Notes under the pieces: generated by a model
Databases searched by the model: none
What the model saw: only the letters and a program-made list of their open reading frames with translations
Told to the model about the DNA's origin: nothing
Shown here: one piece after another, positions 29,661 to 31,489 of the stretch
Numbering within the stretch: the first letter of the stretch is position 1
Layout: every line of letters starts with the position of its first letter
Source of the DNA: an uncultured Peptococcaceae bacterium
GTDB taxonomy: Bacteria > Bacillota > Peptococcia > Peptococcales > Peptococcaceae
Assembly (NCBI GenBank): GCA_947254645.1
Contig: CAMYDW010000018.1
Span: 1-31,489 of the forward strand
Length of the DNA: 31,489 nucleotides
Reading direction: 5' to 3'
Position numbers and translations under genes: made by a program

Positions 29661-31489
29661 CTATAGAATATTTTCAGGTTCTATATCAATTAAAATTCTA
29701 GATGTTTTTTTTAACTTTAGATTAGAAAATTGATATTTAAAAAGATTCATATGATATTGTATGTAAGACAACTCCGAGGTTTTTAATAAAATATGCATTC
29801 TATATCTATTGTTTTTTTTTAGAATTGGTGCATATGCCGGCCCTAATATTTCAACATTTTTTAAAACACTCTTTAAATAAAGGAGTACTTTTTTAGAGGT
29901 ATCTTCTAAATTGCTGACGTTAGTATCAGATAAAATAATTCGTGTAAGATAAATAATAGGTGGATAATGCCACTGTTGTCGAATGGCTATTTCATGTTTA
30001 AAAAAACTTTTCAAATCATAATGTTGAGCATCGATAAGGGCATAATGATTTGGTTGATAGGTCTGTATATATACATACCCTAATTTTTTATCTCGACCAG
30101 CACGTCCTGCAACTTGAACCATGAGCTGAAAGCATCTTTCACTTGCGCGAAAATCTGCCATATTCAAAGTTAAATCGGCATTAATAACACCTACACATGT
30201 TGTATTTTTAAAATCTAGCCCTTTAGCTATAATTTGTGTACCGATTAAAATATCAATATCATTATTTTCATATGCAGAAAAAATACTTTCTCTCATAGTC
30301 GGATTTTCTAATATTTTACCATCTATTCTGCGACATCGAGCATTTGGAAATAGTTTTTTGCAAATTTCTTCTATACTTTCTGTACCAATGCCATTTTGAT
30401 AAAAATCTTTACTACCACAGTTTGGGCATATATGAGGAATATGCTGCTCAAAGTCACAATAATTACATTTTAAACGCGCTGAAGATTTATAATATGTCAG
30501 TGGTATATCACATTTGGGACATTGTATTGTCGCTCCACACTCTTTGCATTGTATAGATGATGAAAACCCTTTTTTATTGATAAAAAGAATCACTTGCTCT
30601 TTTTTTGAAAGTGTATCCTCTATAGATTTTTTAAGCTCCCTACTAAAAATAGACTGATTACCTATTTTCCTTTCCTGAAGCATATCTATTATTTTAATTT
30701 CAGGTAACGGTATCCCTTGATATCTTTGAGGCAAGTTAAAAATACGGCAATTTTTCAATACGACATCATATAATGTCTGGATAGACGGCGTTGCACTACC
30801 TAATAGCAAAACAGAGTGATGATGTTTCGCTAAATATTCCGCACAAATCATTGCGTGATATCGTGGTTCTGGCTCATTTTGCTTGAATGTATCCTCATGT
30901 TCTTCATCAATAACAATGAGTCCTAAATCACGAAAAGGGAGAAACACTGCGCTTCTTGGTCCAACGACAACATCAAGTTCTCTATTTTTTACTTTATTCC
31001 ATATGCCATATCTTTCTTTTTCAGACATTTGACTATGTATGATGCCAATTCCTTCGGAAAAGTGATTGGCTAATCGTTCATAAATATTTGTTGATAAAGT
31101 AATTTCAGGAACTAAAATCAACGCTTGTCGTGATTCATTTAAAGCAACCTCGATTAATTTTTCATAAACGAGCGTCTTACCACTGCCGGTAACGCCATTC
31201 AGCAAATTCTTAGAGTATTTTTTTTGAACAATGTCTTTTGATAATAATTTATAAGCATTTTCTTGTTCTGGATTAAGCTCTATTTTTAATGGCGTCATTG
31301 TTGTTTTCTTATTCGAAGCTTCGGTCACAGACAAATAATTTTGGTTTAATAAATACTCTAGTGTTTTTTTTACATTACCAAAATTTCCTTTTAAATTATC
31401 ATAATTGACTTTTTTTTCGGTATATATATACTCTATAATTTGTCTTTTTTTAGGTGATCGAGATAAGTTCTTTTGTATTTCAGCCATAC
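29661..31489 (-). CDS. priA: Primosomal protein N' (replication restart helicase PriA), 5' end cut by the window edge
   Basis: The frame is open to the right edge. The 608 visible residues lack the N-terminal 3'-DNA-binding domain (roughly 120 residues, judged from usual PriA length), so the ATG at 31487 is not the true start. Visible are a winged-helix segment, Walker A GVTGSGKT (98-105), DEEH (194-197), a two-zinc cysteine module (CKECGATIQCPKCDIPLT; LKCNYCDF; CPNCGSKDF) inside the second helicase lobe, and motif VI VQVAGRAGRDKK. PriA reloads the replisome at stalled forks. It heads the visible part of a 23-gene co-directional run. Confidence 0.95.
   Translation of the reverse strand, partial: MAEIQKNLSRSPKKRQIIEYIYTEKKVNYDNLKGNFGNVKKTLEYLLNQNYLSVTEASNKKTTMTPLKIELNPEQENAYKLLSKDIVQKKYSKNLLNGVTGSGKTLVYEKLIEVALNESRQALILVPEITLSTNIYERLANHFSEGIGIIHSQMSEKERYGIWNKVKNRELDVVVGPRSAVFLPFRDLGLIVIDEEHEDTFKQNEPEPRYHAMICAEYLAKHHHSVLLLGSATPSIQTLYDVVLKNCRIFNLPQRYQGIPLPEIKIIDMLQERKIGNQSIFSRELKKSIEDTLSKKEQVILFINKKGFSSSIQCKECGATIQCPKCDIPLTYYKSSARLKCNYCDFEQHIPHICPNCGSKDFYQNGIGTESIEEICKKLFPNARCRRIDGKILENPTMRESIFSAYENNDIDILIGTQIIAKGLDFKNTTCVGVINADLTLNMADFRASERCFQLMVQVAGRAGRDKKLGYVYIQTYQPNHYALIDAQHYDLKSFFKHEIAIRQQWHYPPIIYLTRIILSDTNVSNLEDTSKKVLLYLKSVLKNVEILGPAYAPILKKNNRYRMHILLKTSELSYIQYHMNLFKYQFSNLKLKKTSRILIDIEPENIL

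Noticed and set aside
1..31489. CRISPR arrays, tRNA/rRNA genes, insertion sequences, riboswitches, toxin-antitoxin or defence genes
   Set aside because: Read for on both strands and none seen. Gaps between genes are short (largest about 170 bp) and are accounted for by terminators, promoters or leader hairpins.

Overview
The window is AT-rich (about one third GC by eye), uses the standard code and carries strong Shine-Dalgarno sites. Gene content and order point to an anaerobic, low-GC Bacillota, most likely a Clostridia-type (Lachnospirales-like) organism: priA-def-fmt-zinc metallopeptidase-rsmB-rlmN-stp-prkC-rsgA-rpe, rimP-nusA-rnpM-ylxQ-infB-rbfA-nrnA-truB-ribF-rpsO-pnp, and a very large 2-hydroxyacyl-CoA dehydratase-type activase. 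The genus cannot be named from this sequence.

Layout. Positions 1-1995 (+ strand) hold a possible gene tail and a two-gene unit, trmR-trhP, which should make 5-methoxyuridine at tRNA wobble position 34. It converges on the rest of the window at a bidirectional terminator (2000-2039). Everything from 2086 to the right edge is on the - strand. In transcription order, right to left, there are 23 tightly packed housekeeping genes from priA (cut by the right edge) to pnp (end 9579). A terminator follows (9538-9570), then a two-gene activase unit (9405-5207), its terminator (5165-5199), and finally pcrA-xerD.

How the genes work together. The 23-gene run joins replication restart (PriA), initiator-methionine chemistry (Def, Fmt), rRNA methylation (RsmB, RlmN), the Ser/Thr phosphatase-kinase pair (Stp/PrkC), the first steps of phospholipid synthesis (PlsX, ACP), and a dense set of small-subunit assembly and initiation factors (RsgA, RimP, RbfA, IF2, S15) with NusA, RnpM, TruB, RibF, NrnA and PNPase. 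Two internal promoters with 17-bp spacers are visible, before rimP and before rpsO, each followed by a structured leader. Many junctions overlap by 4-20 bp or have gaps under 15 bp.

No mobile element, CRISPR array, tRNA or rRNA gene, defence island, toxin-antitoxin pair or biosynthetic cluster is visible. This is essentially a conserved core region. The least-understood content is the orphan activase, here divided into two reading frames, and the leader RNA structures of rimP, rpsO and pnp. Six genes need non-ATG starts, and three starts (rimP, rsgA, rsmB) are placed downstream of the longest open frame.
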